Made by a program: the position numbers and the translations under genes
Shown: in pieces, positions 42,724 through 51,843 of the stretch
How the letters are laid out: each line of letters opens with the position of its first letter
Position numbering within the stretch: position 1 is the first letter of the stretch
Notes under the pieces: generated by a model
The model's database searches: none
What the model was told of the DNA's origin: nothing
What the model saw: only the letters and a program-made list of their open reading frames with translations
Origin: Tiamatella sp964451715
Lineage (GTDB): Archaea; Thermoproteota; Thermoprotei_A; Sulfolobales; Acidilobaceae
Direction: 5' to 3'
Assembly: GCA_964451715.1 (NCBI GenBank)
Contig: CAYVIZ010000002.1
Coordinates: 1 to 60,850 of the forward strand
Length of the DNA: 60,850 nucleotides

Positions 42724-44457
42724 CTAACTTGAAACCATCTCTCTATAGAGAGCCCTTATAACACTCCTATAGCTATCCGCCACAACCACCTTCGCCTCCA
42801 CGTCGGCTAGCGAGGAAAGAACCCTCCTATCATACTCGCCTACAACCAGGTATACAACACGCCTCCTCTTAACTAGGAGTTTACGAGTCTCCCGAACAAG
42901 GTCGTCGATGCTCCCCATATTATGCTTTAAGTCGGTTATTACTATAATCTTCCTAGCCCGGAAGGCTGAAGCCCTCTCTAAGGCGTTTACTATATTAGTA
43001 TTACCGGAGAAATCAATCTTCCCCAGTATGATGGAGGGATCACAGGTCCTACCGGAGCATCTGAACACCTTTGCTCTATCCGAGAAAACTATCATAACCT
43101 CTAACAGGTTCTTTAGTACTGAAGAATATAGCACCACTTCGCTTGAATAATTTCTAAGGCTTCCACTCGTATCCACTAGTAACGCCACACTCGGTTTCCG
43201 CGATTTAACCCTATAAGCCAGTAGAGGCAGTGAGAGACGGGTCATCCTATAAATGGAAAGCCGCTTATCTATCCTTCCCCCGCTCTTAACCGTGGTGACA
43301 CTCCTGCTGGGATATTCGCGTCTCCCATATTTTGCCTTATTAAAAACCATCCTAGCCAAGCTTCTCTTCAGCCTGTTCGAGGAGGAGTCTTTTAAAAGAA
43401 GCGACATAATTATAACTGCGTCTTCACGCGCTATTCTGTACAATCTAGATATAACCCTTGTATCCAGCCCCTTATAGTCACGGCTCTCCAGACTCTCTGC
43501 AACCCGTCTAGCCAGACTGTAATCGTCCCCCTCAACTGCGAGGCTTGACAGCCACATATCTAGATAGCCCGGGTTCCCTGTTTCAGCATACCTTCTCAGG
43601 TAAATGGAAGACGCATCCGCCCCTCCCAGCTGCCTAGAATAGCCGCTCCTATAATATCCTGGCGGTTGCCTAGGGTTTAAGCGGGTTTTGAAACCGTGTT
43701 TGCTAAGCTTCGATAAAAGAGAAGGCTTCCTCTCTACTAGAGCCCGAACCTCGTCTTCCGATACTATAGAAGGGTTCCGCATTACTTCCCTGGCAAGCTG
43801 GGAAACCTCACGCGAACTCAGGCGGTTCATCCTACCCATTATCTCCCTCAGTATGGCACGTGAGGTTTCTATGTCACCTTTTCTAATTCGTGCATGAAGC
43901 ATTTTGAGCAGTTTTTTGTTATCTATACTTGAGAGATCTTGTTGCATTCTAGTCTCTGCTTCCATAAGTAGATCGTCTTCACTCCATCCTACACTCGAGT
44001 TAACCATGATATTATCTAAACTCTCTCCACCCTCTTCTATCTCACGTATTATACGGGAGGCTTCATTTCTGCCTACAACCCTATGCATGCCGGATTTAGA
44101 CTCAACTATGAAACCCAGTCGTTTCAGCCTAAGAAACGATTTTATAGCAGCCTCCCTATCAGGCGACTCGTAGACGATTCTGCGTGTGAAACGATCTCCA
44201 TACCCGAGGTTCAACTGTTTTAAATCCCGCTCTATCAAGCTTCTCACGTCGCCACTAGAGGATAACTGTCTATGTTCAGGGATAACTAACTCTCTTCCAA
44301 GTACAGCCTTCGACAACATCTCTACATCGGCACGGGATAGTTCTCCTCTAAGAATACGGTAAACACTAAGTATATTACAGAAAACAATAACTGAGCCTAT
44401 ATCCCTCCCTGTATTTAAGATCTTCTCGCATACTTCCCTTATATACAGGTTACTCAT
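42724..44457 (-). CDS. VWA-domain protein, partner of MoxR ATPase
   Basis: 577 aa. The first 420 residues are helical and charged, without a known motif. The C-terminal von Willebrand A domain has a complete metal site: DTSGS (from residue 429), the threonine in FSGNTNIV (about 488) and the aspartate in VITDLKHN (about 509). MoxR AAA+ proteins commonly work with VWA partners as a chaperone pair that matures or activates other proteins. The start overlaps the MoxR stop by 4 bases. The client is unknown; the nearby genes give no hint. Confidence 0.85.
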   Translation of the reverse strand: MSNLYIREVCEKILNTGRDIGSVIVFCNILSVYRILRGELSRADVEMLSKAVLGRELVIPEHRQLSSSGDVRSLIERDLKQLNLGYGDRFTRRIVYESPDREAAIKSFLRLKRLGFIVESKSGMHRVVGRNEASRIIREIEEGGESLDNIMVNSSVGWSEDDLLMEAETRMQQDLSSIDNKKLLKMLHARIRKGDIETSRAILREIMGRMNRLSSREVSQLAREVMRNPSIVSEDEVRALVERKPSLLSKLSKHGFKTRLNPRQPPGYYRSGYSRQLGGADASSIYLRRYAETGNPGYLDMWLSSLAVEGDDYSLARRVAESLESRDYKGLDTRVISRLYRIAREDAVIIMSLLLKDSSSNRLKRSLARMVFNKAKYGRREYPSRSVTTVKSGGRIDKRLSIYRMTRLSLPLLAYRVKSRKPSVALLVDTSGSLRNYSSEVVLYSSVLKNLLEVMIVFSDRAKVFRCSGRTCDPSIILGKIDFSGNTNIVNALERASAFRARKIIVITDLKHNMGSIDDLVRETRKLLVKRRRVVYLVVGEYDRRVLSSLADVEAKVVVADSYRSVIRALYREMVSS

Positions 44458-45377
44458 TCACTGCCCCCTTCCAACGCCTTCACCACAACATCGTAGTCCT
44501 CCAGTCTTTTGAGGAGCACAGATAGAGCCGCCTCCCTCGCGTCTTCGATAGAAACCCTGCCTCTACCCCAGAGCATGGCTATTCTCTGGGCAAGTCTACC
44601 CCATTCTACTAGATCGGAGGAGCCCGGCTTATAAGATACAGGCATGTCTCGGAGAGACCTTGCAACTCTCATCATATAGTTCCTAACGTCATCTCCCAGT
44701 ATGGGCTCGTTTAATACTCTTAGCTCCAGTATTTTCTTTTCCATATCATAATCAGGATAGGTGAACTCTATTCTAATAACCCTTCTTAGAAAGGCATCGC
44801 TGAGCTCGCTCTGGCCTATATCCTCCGGGTTGCTGGTAAACACCACTTGGAAGCCCAGTCCTTTAGCCTTATAGGCTTTCTTCAGCTCGGGTATTATTAT
44901 TCTCCTCTTGTCTATTATATCGAGAACCATATTCTGGAATTCCTCACTACTCCGTCGTATCTCGTCGATCAATACACCGGCATCCAGTAGAAGCGCTGCT
45001 AGGAGGGGCCTAGGTATAAATGATTCCTCGTTAAACCCCAGCTTCATCGCCATGAGCGGGTGGAAGTCTCCTATAACACGGTATTCGTCATAGTTCTCGC
45101 TGCAAGGCAGTATGAAAGGAGTCTTACCTGACCACAGCTCCAGCAGTGCCTGGCCTATTTCCGTCTTCCCCGTCCCCGGGGGTCCTTCTAAGAGTACTGG
45201 TCTCCCATTGTAGAAGGAAGCAAAAACCAGAGCAACAGTTCTCTCGTCTACTATAAGCTTGTATTTTTCCCTGAGAATTCTAACAGCCAAGGAAGGATTC
45301 CTTATAGGCTTAGACGTCTTAATAGTGTCCCCGTAAATTTCCTTGACCTTTACTAGGAGAGGGTCTCTTTCCTCCAT
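44454..45377 (-). CDS. MoxR-family AAA+ ATPase
   Basis: 307 aa. Walker A GPPGTGKTEIGQ (residues 65-76), Walker B LDAGVLIDEI (131-140), the sensor region VVFTSNPEDIGQSELSDAFL with the arginine finger RRVIRIEF, and a C-terminal lid domain place it in the MoxR/CbbQ group. The stretch ENYDEYRVIGDFHPL resembles the pore-insert region. It is coupled to the VWA gene downstream. ATG 45377 is the start, about 50 bases from the Cas4-like gene. Confidence 0.9.
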   Translation of the reverse strand: MEERDPLLVKVKEIYGDTIKTSKPIRNPSLAVRILREKYKLIVDERTVALVFASFYNGRPVLLEGPPGTGKTEIGQALLELWSGKTPFILPCSENYDEYRVIGDFHPLMAMKLGFNEESFIPRPLLAALLLDAGVLIDEIRRSSEEFQNMVLDIIDKRRIIIPELKKAYKAKGLGFQVVFTSNPEDIGQSELSDAFLRRVIRIEFTYPDYDMEKKILELRVLNEPILGDDVRNYMMRVARSLRDMPVSYKPGSSDLVEWGRLAQRIAMLWGRGRVSIEDAREAALSVLLKRLEDYDVVVKALEGGSE

Positions 45378-45430
45378 TGCCTTAACACTCCACGCTTAAT
45401 TCCACATTCTTAGTGGGTTTACGAGTAGAG

Positions 45431-46081
45431 TTAATTACGTTGACTACCAACAGGGTATATAGGCCCCATTTCTCTAACCCACCCAGAAAGCGCTCCGTCA
45501 ACCTCCATCATCTTGCATATACCTGAGAAAGGGCATCTGCTGCACTTACCCGGACTAGGGTTGGGGTCAGGCAGTACTCCATGCTTCTTAATTATATACA
45601 TATCCTCTAATGCCCTCACGAATATTGCTATTGTATCCGAGTCAACCCTAGACCTGACCGACTTATCCCGGTAGTGTATCTGAACTAGTAATTCCCTTGT
45701 AGCAGTTTTCCTGGAGAATATAAACGCGTAAGCTACAGCCTGCATTAGATCCGACAGCCAAACACCTCTTCTGGGCGCTTTACCGCTTTTATACTCGTGA
45801 ACAAGCAGGGTTTCCCCGCCGCGTTCAACCGCATCAGCCCGTCCATGTATACTGATCGAACCCAGCTCAATATAGCCTTGCTCCTCTGTTTTCCACCCCT
45901 TTAGCCTCCCCTTTAAACGCTTGTACACATGGTATAGCCTACCTAGCAGAAGCCTTACTCGCTGCCTGGGCGATACAGGCTTCTCTTTAAGGTGTTCTTG
46001 GAAGAAGTAAAGTCTAGGACAGTAGAAGAAAGTCCTTATATCAGTGGCCGTAAACTTCAACTTTTTATCCTTCTCGCCCAT
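45431..46081 (-). CDS. Cas4-like Fe-S RecB-family nuclease, stand-alone
   Basis: 216 aa from ATG 46081. The PD-(D/E)xK nuclease core is complete: D83 in SIHGRADAVE, E96-x-K98 in VHEYKSGK, and Q114/Y118 in MQAVAYAF. Four cysteines for an Fe-S cluster are C21 (FFYCPRLYF) and C180, C183, C189 (KCSRCPFSGIC). This is the Cas4/Dna2-type set. No cas1, cas2 or repeat array is in the window, so I call it stand-alone, with a role in DNA end processing possible. It lies 11 bases after ileS and is probably cotranscribed. Confidence 0.82.
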   Translation of the reverse strand: MGEKDKKLKFTATDIRTFFYCPRLYFFQEHLKEKPVSPRQRVRLLLGRLYHVYKRLKGRLKGWKTEEQGYIELGSISIHGRADAVERGGETLLVHEYKSGKAPRRGVWLSDLMQAVAYAFIFSRKTATRELLVQIHYRDKSVRSRVDSDTIAIFVRALEDMYIIKKHGVLPDPNPSPGKCSRCPFSGICKMMEVDGALSGWVREMGPIYPVGSQRN

Positions 46082-46092
46082 TGCGGGGATAC

Positions 46093-49000
46093 CTAAGCCT
46101 TTGCAACAGTTATCCTTACACGGGCACCATCTATGTCCCATTCCCTAACATAACCCTCTACGGTGCCTTCACCCAATACAAGCTCCGCTGCCCTCACCTC
46201 TCCCGCTATATAATCCCTGAACCGGGCGGCAGCCTTTAGCAATGCATTATCACCGCTTTCTATGCCGACCCTTATATTATCCTCTATACCTAGCCCCAGC
46301 TCTTTACGCATGAATTGTATCCTTCTAATCAACTCTCTAGCTAGACCCTCCAGATACTCGTCTTCATCTATACGTGTGTCAATAGCCACCATACCCTGAT
46401 CTATCGGAGTAACACTGAGCCATTCCGGATAGTCGGCCTTCACCTTTACATGCCTCCTCTCTATAACCACTTTCTCTCCCTCGATCTCATCCTCGTAGAA
46501 GCCCTTGTCTATAATCGAGGAAGCTATGTCGATGTTCTTCTCTTCAATCAAGCTCACTATCTGCTTTGTCTTCTTCTTAAACTCGGGCCCGATAGTGCTA
46601 TAGTTCGGCTCTACACGGGCTATCCTATAAGATTCTATGACGTTTTCCCCTACAATCTCCAGGTGTTTCGCATTAACCATCTCGAGGACAACGTTTTCGA
46701 CAAGCCGCAACATATTGGCTGCCTTATTGTCAGCCAGTGCAACAATAACCCGCTTCACAGGCCTTCTCACGTTTATACCTACCTTCATCCTGGCAGCGAG
46801 CGCCGCTTCTATTATTTTCTTGGCGAGACTCATAGACTCCTCTATATCAGCGTTTATAAACTCTTCACGTGGCACCGGCATGCTTTCCAGGTGAACAGAC
46901 TCAAACCCGTCTCCCGCGTTATACACCAGCTCCCTATACAGCTTCTCTGTTACAAACGGCATAAACGGTGCGGCCAGTATAAGCCATGATTTAAGAACAG
47001 CATACAATACAGCGTAAGCCGTCCTCTTATCCTCAGTATCCTCTTCTACCCACACACGTCTCCGTATAAGCCTTATGTACCACCTGCTCACGTCTTCAAC
47101 AATGAACTCCCTCAGCAGTCTAGCGGCTATAAATGGCTTTAGATCATGCATAGAGCTGAGATACTCTTTTACGACATTGTTCAGCCTTGAAAGTATCCAT
47201 CTGTCCTCAGTCTTCAACGAGCCTATATATCTATCCAGGGGGTTCTCCAGAGGATCGAAGCCGTCTAGGCCCATGTATGTAAGAGCGAAGTTGTAAACGT
47301 TCCAAACTATGGATAGATCTCTCTTAACTTTCTCCATACCGCTCCAAGAAAACCTTAAGTCCTCCCAGGTAGTTGTCTGCATTGCCCACCATCTGAACAC
47401 GTCTCTCCCAACACGCTTTATCACCTCGTTGAATTCAACATAGTTGCCAAGGGACTTATGCATCTCCCTCCCATGCTCGTCTAGTGCGAAGCCGTGAACT
47501 AGTACTCTCAAATATGGTTTCTCGCCGAATGTTATTACTCCGCTTCGGAGGAGGCTGAAGAACCAGCCCCGTATCTGGTCATGCCCCTCTGTTATAAAGT
47601 CTACGGGTTTAAGCCTACTCCATAATTCTTTCCTGTGGGGGTAACCTAGGCTTGCATAGAACGCTATACCACTATCGAACCACACGTCCGCAACATCGGG
47701 TACACGCTTCATCTCCCCCCCACACACGGGACACTTGAGCGTAACTTTGTCTATCCAGGGCCTGTGAAGGTTTTCTGGGGCTTTTCCTCCAAGCCTTGAA
47801 ATGTCATCCCTACCCCCGACGACTTCTATATGACCACATTTACTGCACACCCATATAGGAAGTGGGATACCCCAGAATCTCTGCCTGCTTATAACCCAGT
47901 CCCTGACATTCTTAAGCAGGTTGAGGAATCTTATCTTCGCCCACGCCGGCCTCCACTCTATGGATTCCGCTTCACTGATGAGCTTGTCCTTAAGCTCTGT
48001 AACCTTTATTACCCACTGCTCGGTGGCCCTCAGTACTAGAGGTGTCTTACATCTCCAGCATACAGGATATTTATGCCTTATAGAGCCTTTATAGAGTAAT
48101 GCCCCCCTGCTCTCTAAATCCTTTATTATTACATCATTCGACTCCCTAAAGTATAACCCCTTGTATTTTCCGGCCCCGCTTGTAAGCCGGCCTTGATCGT
48201 CTACCAGCGAGACTACTGGTACGCCTATGCGCTTGGCGACTTCATAGTCAACGTCTCCATGGCCGGGAGCTGAGTGGACGAGCCCTGTTCCCTCGTACTC
48301 TGTTACAGCCTCAGATGCCAGAACTACTTTATGGTACCGTCTAAGCGTTGATTGAGCATCCACGTATTCCTCCAGTGGATGCTGATACTCTATTCCCTCG
48401 AGTTTAGTCCCGGGAAGCTCTTCTAGTATTTCATAGTCCTTTATACCGGCCTCCTCCATAACCGTGGGGACACGTGATTTAGCCATTACTAATACTTCAT
48501 CCCCTACTCTGACCTTCGCGTACACTATGTCCGGGTGAGCCATGACAAACGCGTTTGCAGGAAGAGTCCAAGGGGTAGTGGTCCATATAACCAAGTAGAG
48601 CTTGTCTTGTCCTTTAACTCTGAATTTAACATATATAGAGGGATCCTCCAGCTCTCTGTATTCGGAGACCTCATAGTCTGCCAGGGTAGTCTCACAACGA
48701 GGACACCAGTGGTGTACCCGTAGATCACGCTTTAGAAGACCCTGCTCGTGCGCCTTCTTTATCATCCACCATCCTGACTCTATGTAGGAGTCCCTAAAAG
48801 TAATGTATGGATGATCCCAATCCATAAATACTCCCAGATCCGAGAAACCTCTACTCAACGCTTCCAGGTTTTTACGGGCAAACTCCATGCACTTTAAGAC
48901 GAACCTGTCTATGCCGAGCTCCACTATTTCCTTCTTGGTACCTATGCCGAGCTCCTTCTCTATCTTGACTTCTATGGGTAGACCATGAGTATCATATCCC

Positions 49001-49263
49001 GGCTGATCCCATACGTTATAGCCTAGCATGCGGTAGAATCTTATGAACGAGTCTTTTATGGTCTTATTCCACGCGGTCCCTATGTGGAAGTTCGTCGAAG
49101 AAGTATACGGTGGCCCGTCTAGGAAGTAGAGCTTCCTCCTGGCTTTACTACTCTTCTCTTTCACCTTTAGGTATATCTTGTTGTTCCTCCAGAATCTATG
49201 GATTTCTTCTTCAACCTTATGCGGGTTATAAGAGCCTTCCAGCGCTCCTTTTATCCGAGCCAA
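46093..49263 (-). CDS. ileS: Isoleucyl-tRNA synthetase
   Basis: 1056 aa class I synthetase of the archaeal/eukaryotic type. The signature GPPYTSSTNFHIGTAWNK holds the HIGH-like motif near residue 60 and MHKSLGN (about 600) is the KMSKS loop. The CP1 editing domain (TTTPWTLPANAFVMAHPDI and GTGLVHSAPGHGDVDYEVA) and a zinc site region (KCPVCGGEMKRV) are intact, and the C-terminal domain runs to the end. It starts at TTG 49263 behind GGTGGGGT, consistent with the conserved MARIKGALEGSYNP opening. Confidence 0.96.
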   Translation of the reverse strand: MARIKGALEGSYNPHKVEEEIHRFWRNNKIYLKVKEKSSKARRKLYFLDGPPYTSSTNFHIGTAWNKTIKDSFIRFYRMLGYNVWDQPGYDTHGLPIEVKIEKELGIGTKKEIVELGIDRFVLKCMEFARKNLEALSRGFSDLGVFMDWDHPYITFRDSYIESGWWMIKKAHEQGLLKRDLRVHHWCPRCETTLADYEVSEYRELEDPSIYVKFRVKGQDKLYLVIWTTTPWTLPANAFVMAHPDIVYAKVRVGDEVLVMAKSRVPTVMEEAGIKDYEILEELPGTKLEGIEYQHPLEEYVDAQSTLRRYHKVVLASEAVTEYEGTGLVHSAPGHGDVDYEVAKRIGVPVVSLVDDQGRLTSGAGKYKGLYFRESNDVIIKDLESRGALLYKGSIRHKYPVCWRCKTPLVLRATEQWVIKVTELKDKLISEAESIEWRPAWAKIRFLNLLKNVRDWVISRQRFWGIPLPIWVCSKCGHIEVVGGRDDISRLGGKAPENLHRPWIDKVTLKCPVCGGEMKRVPDVADVWFDSGIAFYASLGYPHRKELWSRLKPVDFITEGHDQIRGWFFSLLRSGVITFGEKPYLRVLVHGFALDEHGREMHKSLGNYVEFNEVIKRVGRDVFRWWAMQTTTWEDLRFSWSGMEKVKRDLSIVWNVYNFALTYMGLDGFDPLENPLDRYIGSLKTEDRWILSRLNNVVKEYLSSMHDLKPFIAARLLREFIVEDVSRWYIRLIRRRVWVEEDTEDKRTAYAVLYAVLKSWLILAAPFMPFVTEKLYRELVYNAGDGFESVHLESMPVPREEFINADIEESMSLAKKIIEAALAARMKVGINVRRPVKRVIVALADNKAANMLRLVENVVLEMVNAKHLEIVGENVIESYRIARVEPNYSTIGPEFKKKTKQIVSLIEEKNIDIASSIIDKGFYEDEIEGEKVVIERRHVKVKADYPEWLSVTPIDQGMVAIDTRIDEDEYLEGLARELIRRIQFMRKELGLGIEDNIRVGIESGDNALLKAAARFRDYIAGEVRAAELVLGEGTVEGYVREWDIDGARVRITVAKA

Positions 49264-49434
49264 TAATCATACCCCACCCTGAGATTTAGCCCTGGGTTAA
49301 TATAGGTGGTGGCTTCTCCTCTTCTTAATATTTTTGCCGTGTATTACGTATGGCGTTTACCAAAACTATATTATCCGCTTTTAATGTTTAGTATTAATGG
49401 TTGGATTTAACGTGGGATTGGAGGTGGATCCGGT

Positions 49435-49848
49435 TTGAGGATAACAGACATAGTTAGAATGGACGCTAAAGGCCGGATAACTGTTCCTGCACTAATACGG
49501 GAAACCCTAGGGATAAACGAGGGAGCCTATCTGGTCATAATAGGAGACTCCGATAACAAAGAAATAATACTGACCCCCATAATGTCGTCGGGGCAGAACG
49601 TATATGAGATAGCCGTAGAGTTCCAGGATGTTCCAGGGGCTTTTGCCGCCATATCCGAGGAGCTGGCAAAGCATAATGCGGACCAGGTAACTACGAGGTG
49701 TTCAACTATAAGAAGAGGCGATATAGCCGAGTGTACAATGGTTGTGGACATGTCTAATGCAAAGATAAGCATTGAGGAACTAAAAGAAATACTCAACGGG
49801 TTACCCGAGGTAAGAATGGTCACAGTGAAACCTATAAGGGTATTGTGA
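49435..49848 (+). CDS. AbrB/SpoVT-type regulator with ACT domain
   Basis: 137 aa. The N-terminal swapped-hairpin DNA-binding domain (VRMDAKGRITVPALIRETLG) is AbrB/MazE-like. The C-terminal half (EIAVEFQDVPGAFAAISEEL, then VTTRCSTIRRGDIAECTMVV) is an ACT fold that usually binds an amino acid. So this is probably an amino-acid-responsive transcription regulator. It starts at TTG 49435 with GGAGGTGG upstream, divergent from ileS, which could be a target. The ligand is unknown. Confidence 0.85.
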   Translation: MRITDIVRMDAKGRITVPALIRETLGINEGAYLVIIGDSDNKEIILTPIMSSGQNVYEIAVEFQDVPGAFAAISEELAKHNADQVTTRCSTIRRGDIAECTMVVDMSNAKISIEELKEILNGLPEVRMVTVKPIRVL

Positions 49849-49995
49849 CTTCTCTCAAAAACTTATTAATGCAAGTGTTTCAAATGCGTCAGACCCCAGG
49901 TTTTCTTATTACATTTCAAAACGTATTCGATGATAGAAATCCCGTTACGTAAAGATGTAATTTTTCGTTGATAGTAGGAATGAGGTTTTTTCGCC

Positions 49996-50679
49996 TTGAT
50001 AAGAATGTCACGCCGTATTTATAGAATGCTGGAACCCGGCATAGTTTATCCCTACGATTCAACAGTATTCCTGGTAGAGCAGAGTACACATTTGTCATTA
50101 ATAGACACCGGTACAGGATTACCGGGAGTCTACACATATATTGTACAGGGCATACACGTGCTCGGGCTTGACGTGAAACCGGTTAGACGCGTCTATAATA
50201 CGCATTGCCATATAAACAACGCCGGCGGGGACTGGGCTTTCCACAGGTACAACGGTTCAACTGTAGCGGTGCACATAGGCGACGCCGAAAGTGTAAGGAA
50301 CGGCGACCCCGATAAGACAGGTGCCCGTGAATTAGGCGTTAATTTTAAGCCTACCCCAGTGGGCTTGGAGATACGCGGCTCCTCTGGTGTGCTAGAGCAA
50401 GACTTTGTGGATATATCATTCATTCACACCCCAGGCCACACACCGGGATCGGTGAGTTACATAGTTCAAGACGAACTGAGAACGATAGCACTTATAGGCG
50501 ATGCTCTTGGGAGCCTGAAAAAGTCGTGGGGTTCCAGTGTGGATGACTGGTATGATAGCGTGGATAAAGTGGGTAAACTGGAGGCCGATATATATTGTAC
50601 GAGTGTAAAGTGTTATACTAAGAATGAGTTCAGGGTTTACTTGGATAGAGTCTTGTCAGAGGGACCTATATGGATGTAA
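49996..50679 (+). CDS. Metallo-beta-lactamase-fold protein with altered metal site
   Basis: 227 aa. The fold is clear: LSLIDTGTGL near the start, the metal loop, HTPGHTPGSVSYIV and LIGDALGS. The usual HxHxDH motif reads HCHINN (H70, H72, N74, N75), so the ligands of the second metal site are replaced by asparagines. One-metal activity or another role is possible. TTG 49996 or ATG 50005 is the start. The 148 bases between this gene and the AbrB-ACT gene hold nothing I recognise. It overlaps the DUF72 gene by 10 bases. Confidence 0.8.
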   Translation: MIRMSRRIYRMLEPGIVYPYDSTVFLVEQSTHLSLIDTGTGLPGVYTYIVQGIHVLGLDVKPVRRVYNTHCHINNAGGDWAFHRYNGSTVAVHIGDAESVRNGDPDKTGARELGVNFKPTPVGLEIRGSSGVLEQDFVDISFIHTPGHTPGSVSYIVQDELRTIALIGDALGSLKKSWGSSVDDWYDSVDKVGKLEADIYCTSVKCYTKNEFRVYLDRVLSEGPIWM

Positions 50680-51440
50680 AGGTTAAAGTAGGCGTGTGCG
50701 GGATACCTAGACGCCTCGAGCTCCTAGCATCTACACTCGACATCGTCGAGGTTCAGGAGACGTTCTATAGGCCTAGACCCGATAAATACAAGGCGTGGAG
50801 GCTAAAAGCGGGAAACCTGGAGTTCACCGTGAAGGCATGGTTCCTCATAACCCACGGGTTAAACAAGATGCTGCTGAAAAAGTCGAAGCTTGACGTTGGA
50901 AAACCGGGTTATTCTGGGGACGACTATGGAGGATTGAAGCCTACAAAACCCAATATGGAAGCCCTCGAGGAGGTATTCAGGTCGGCTAAAGCATTACATG
51001 CTAGGATAATAGTATTTCAGACACCCCCATCTTTCAAACCGGACCATCCATTCGAGATAGCCGAGTTTTTCAATACAGTGGTTAGAGAGGGATACATACC
51101 GGTATGGGAGATACGGGGCTCGACGATAAGATATCTACGGGAGATAAAAGAGATAACCAAAACTACGGAAGGCCTGGTCATTGCGACTGATATACTAAAA
51201 ATGCCTCCTCCAGAGTATGCTGCCGATATACTGTATACGCGTCTCCACGGGCTGGGCTCTGGAACCGTCAACTACAGGTACAAGTATACTAAGGATGACC
51301 TCATCCTACTTAAGGATAGGGTAAACTGGTATATGTCAGAGTATAAGAAAGAGACAGGGTATATATTGTTCAACAATATATACATGTATGATGACGCATT
51401 ATTGTTTAAGAATATTCTAATCCGGGAAAAGAGTTATTGA
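50670..51440 (+). CDS. DUF72 family protein (YecE-like)
   Basis: 256 aa TIM-barrel protein. VGVCGIPRRLELLASTLDIV, EVQETFYRPR, LEFTVKAWFLITH and IIVFQTPPSFKP are the conserved DUF72 stretches, and YTRLHGLGSGTVNYRYKYT is near the C-terminus. The biochemical role of the family is not settled. The 10-base overlap with the MBL-fold gene indicates coupled expression, so the two proteins may act on the same substrate. Confidence 0.87.
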   Translation: MDVKVKVGVCGIPRRLELLASTLDIVEVQETFYRPRPDKYKAWRLKAGNLEFTVKAWFLITHGLNKMLLKKSKLDVGKPGYSGDDYGGLKPTKPNMEALEEVFRSAKALHARIIVFQTPPSFKPDHPFEIAEFFNTVVREGYIPVWEIRGSTIRYLREIKEITKTTEGLVIATDILKMPPPEYAADILYTRLHGLGSGTVNYRYKYTKDDLILLKDRVNWYMSEYKKETGYILFNNIYMYDDALLFKNILIREKSY

Positions 51441-51481
51441 TAGCCAACAGCAAAAATTATACAACACGTGGGCTACCGATG

Positions 51482-51539
51482 AGCAGGGGGATCCGGGGAG
51501 GGGTACACTATGCAGGACCCCTCCGGGTAGACCCCTGCT
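51482..51539 (+). ncRNA. GC-rich hairpin with kink-turn-like loop, candidate RNA
   Basis: Lower stem: AGCAGGGG (51482-51489) with CCCCTGCT (51532-51539), 8 perfect bp. Upper stem: GGAGGGGT (51497-51504) with ACCCCTCC (51517-51524), 8 perfect bp, plus CC/GG pairs below it. The internal loop, GAT on one side and GTAGA on the other, allows tandem G-A/A-G pairs next to a short bulge, as in kink-turns bound by L7Ae. The stretch is much richer in GC than its surroundings. A terminator for the DUF72 gene, or an upstream extension of the next gene (the frame is open), are alternatives. Confidence 0.4.
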
Positions 51540-51567
51540 AGGAGGCCTTAAACCCATTAAGAGAGGC

Positions 51568-51807
51568 ATGAGAGCTATGGATAGAAAGACACTAGCATGG
51601 AGCAGGTGCGATGTATGCGGAAGACACGGTCCTGTGAGGGAGTGTAGGCTTAAACCCGGATTAATGATATGCCCCTGGTGCTGCCTCTCCTGTCCCTTGC
51701 GGAGCAAGTGTGATAGACCTGCATGGTTCCCCGGTCTCAGAGGAGTAGAGAGAAAACAAAGCCAAGGGAAAAGAAGCAGGAGTATACTCTCCTATCTCGA
51801 GGATTAA
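51568..51807 (+). CDS. Small cysteine-rich zinc-binding protein, unknown
   Basis: 79 aa with eight cysteines in the first 48 residues (C14, C17, C26, C35, C38, C39, C42, C48) in the patterns RCDVCGRHG, ICPWCCLSC and SKC, probably two metal sites. A basic tail (GVERKQSQGKRSRSILS) could bind nucleic acid. ATG 51568 or ATG 51577 starts it. The same frame is open upstream to 51421 through the GC-rich hairpin region but has no ATG, GTG or TTG there. It is convergent with pcna, 36 bases away. Confidence 0.6.
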   Translation: MRAMDRKTLAWSRCDVCGRHGPVRECRLKPGLMICPWCCLSCPLRSKCDRPAWFPGLRGVERKQSQGKRSRSILSYLED

Positions 51808-51843
51808 AAATTCCGGCATAAGGTGTTCCGGATCAGTCATGTA

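Noticed and set aside
45431..46081. Evidence of a CRISPR-Cas locus
   Set aside because: Only a Cas4-like nuclease is present; no repeats with spacers and no other cas genes were seen.
49849..49995. Search for an RNA or small gene between AbrB-ACT and MBL genes
   Set aside because: A GATGAT stretch is present but there is no D box, no stable hairpin and no reading frame of note.
51417..51707. Minus-strand 96-codon frame over the GC-rich hairpin
   Set aside because: Biased composition from the GC-rich palindromic stretch and no ribosome-binding signal.
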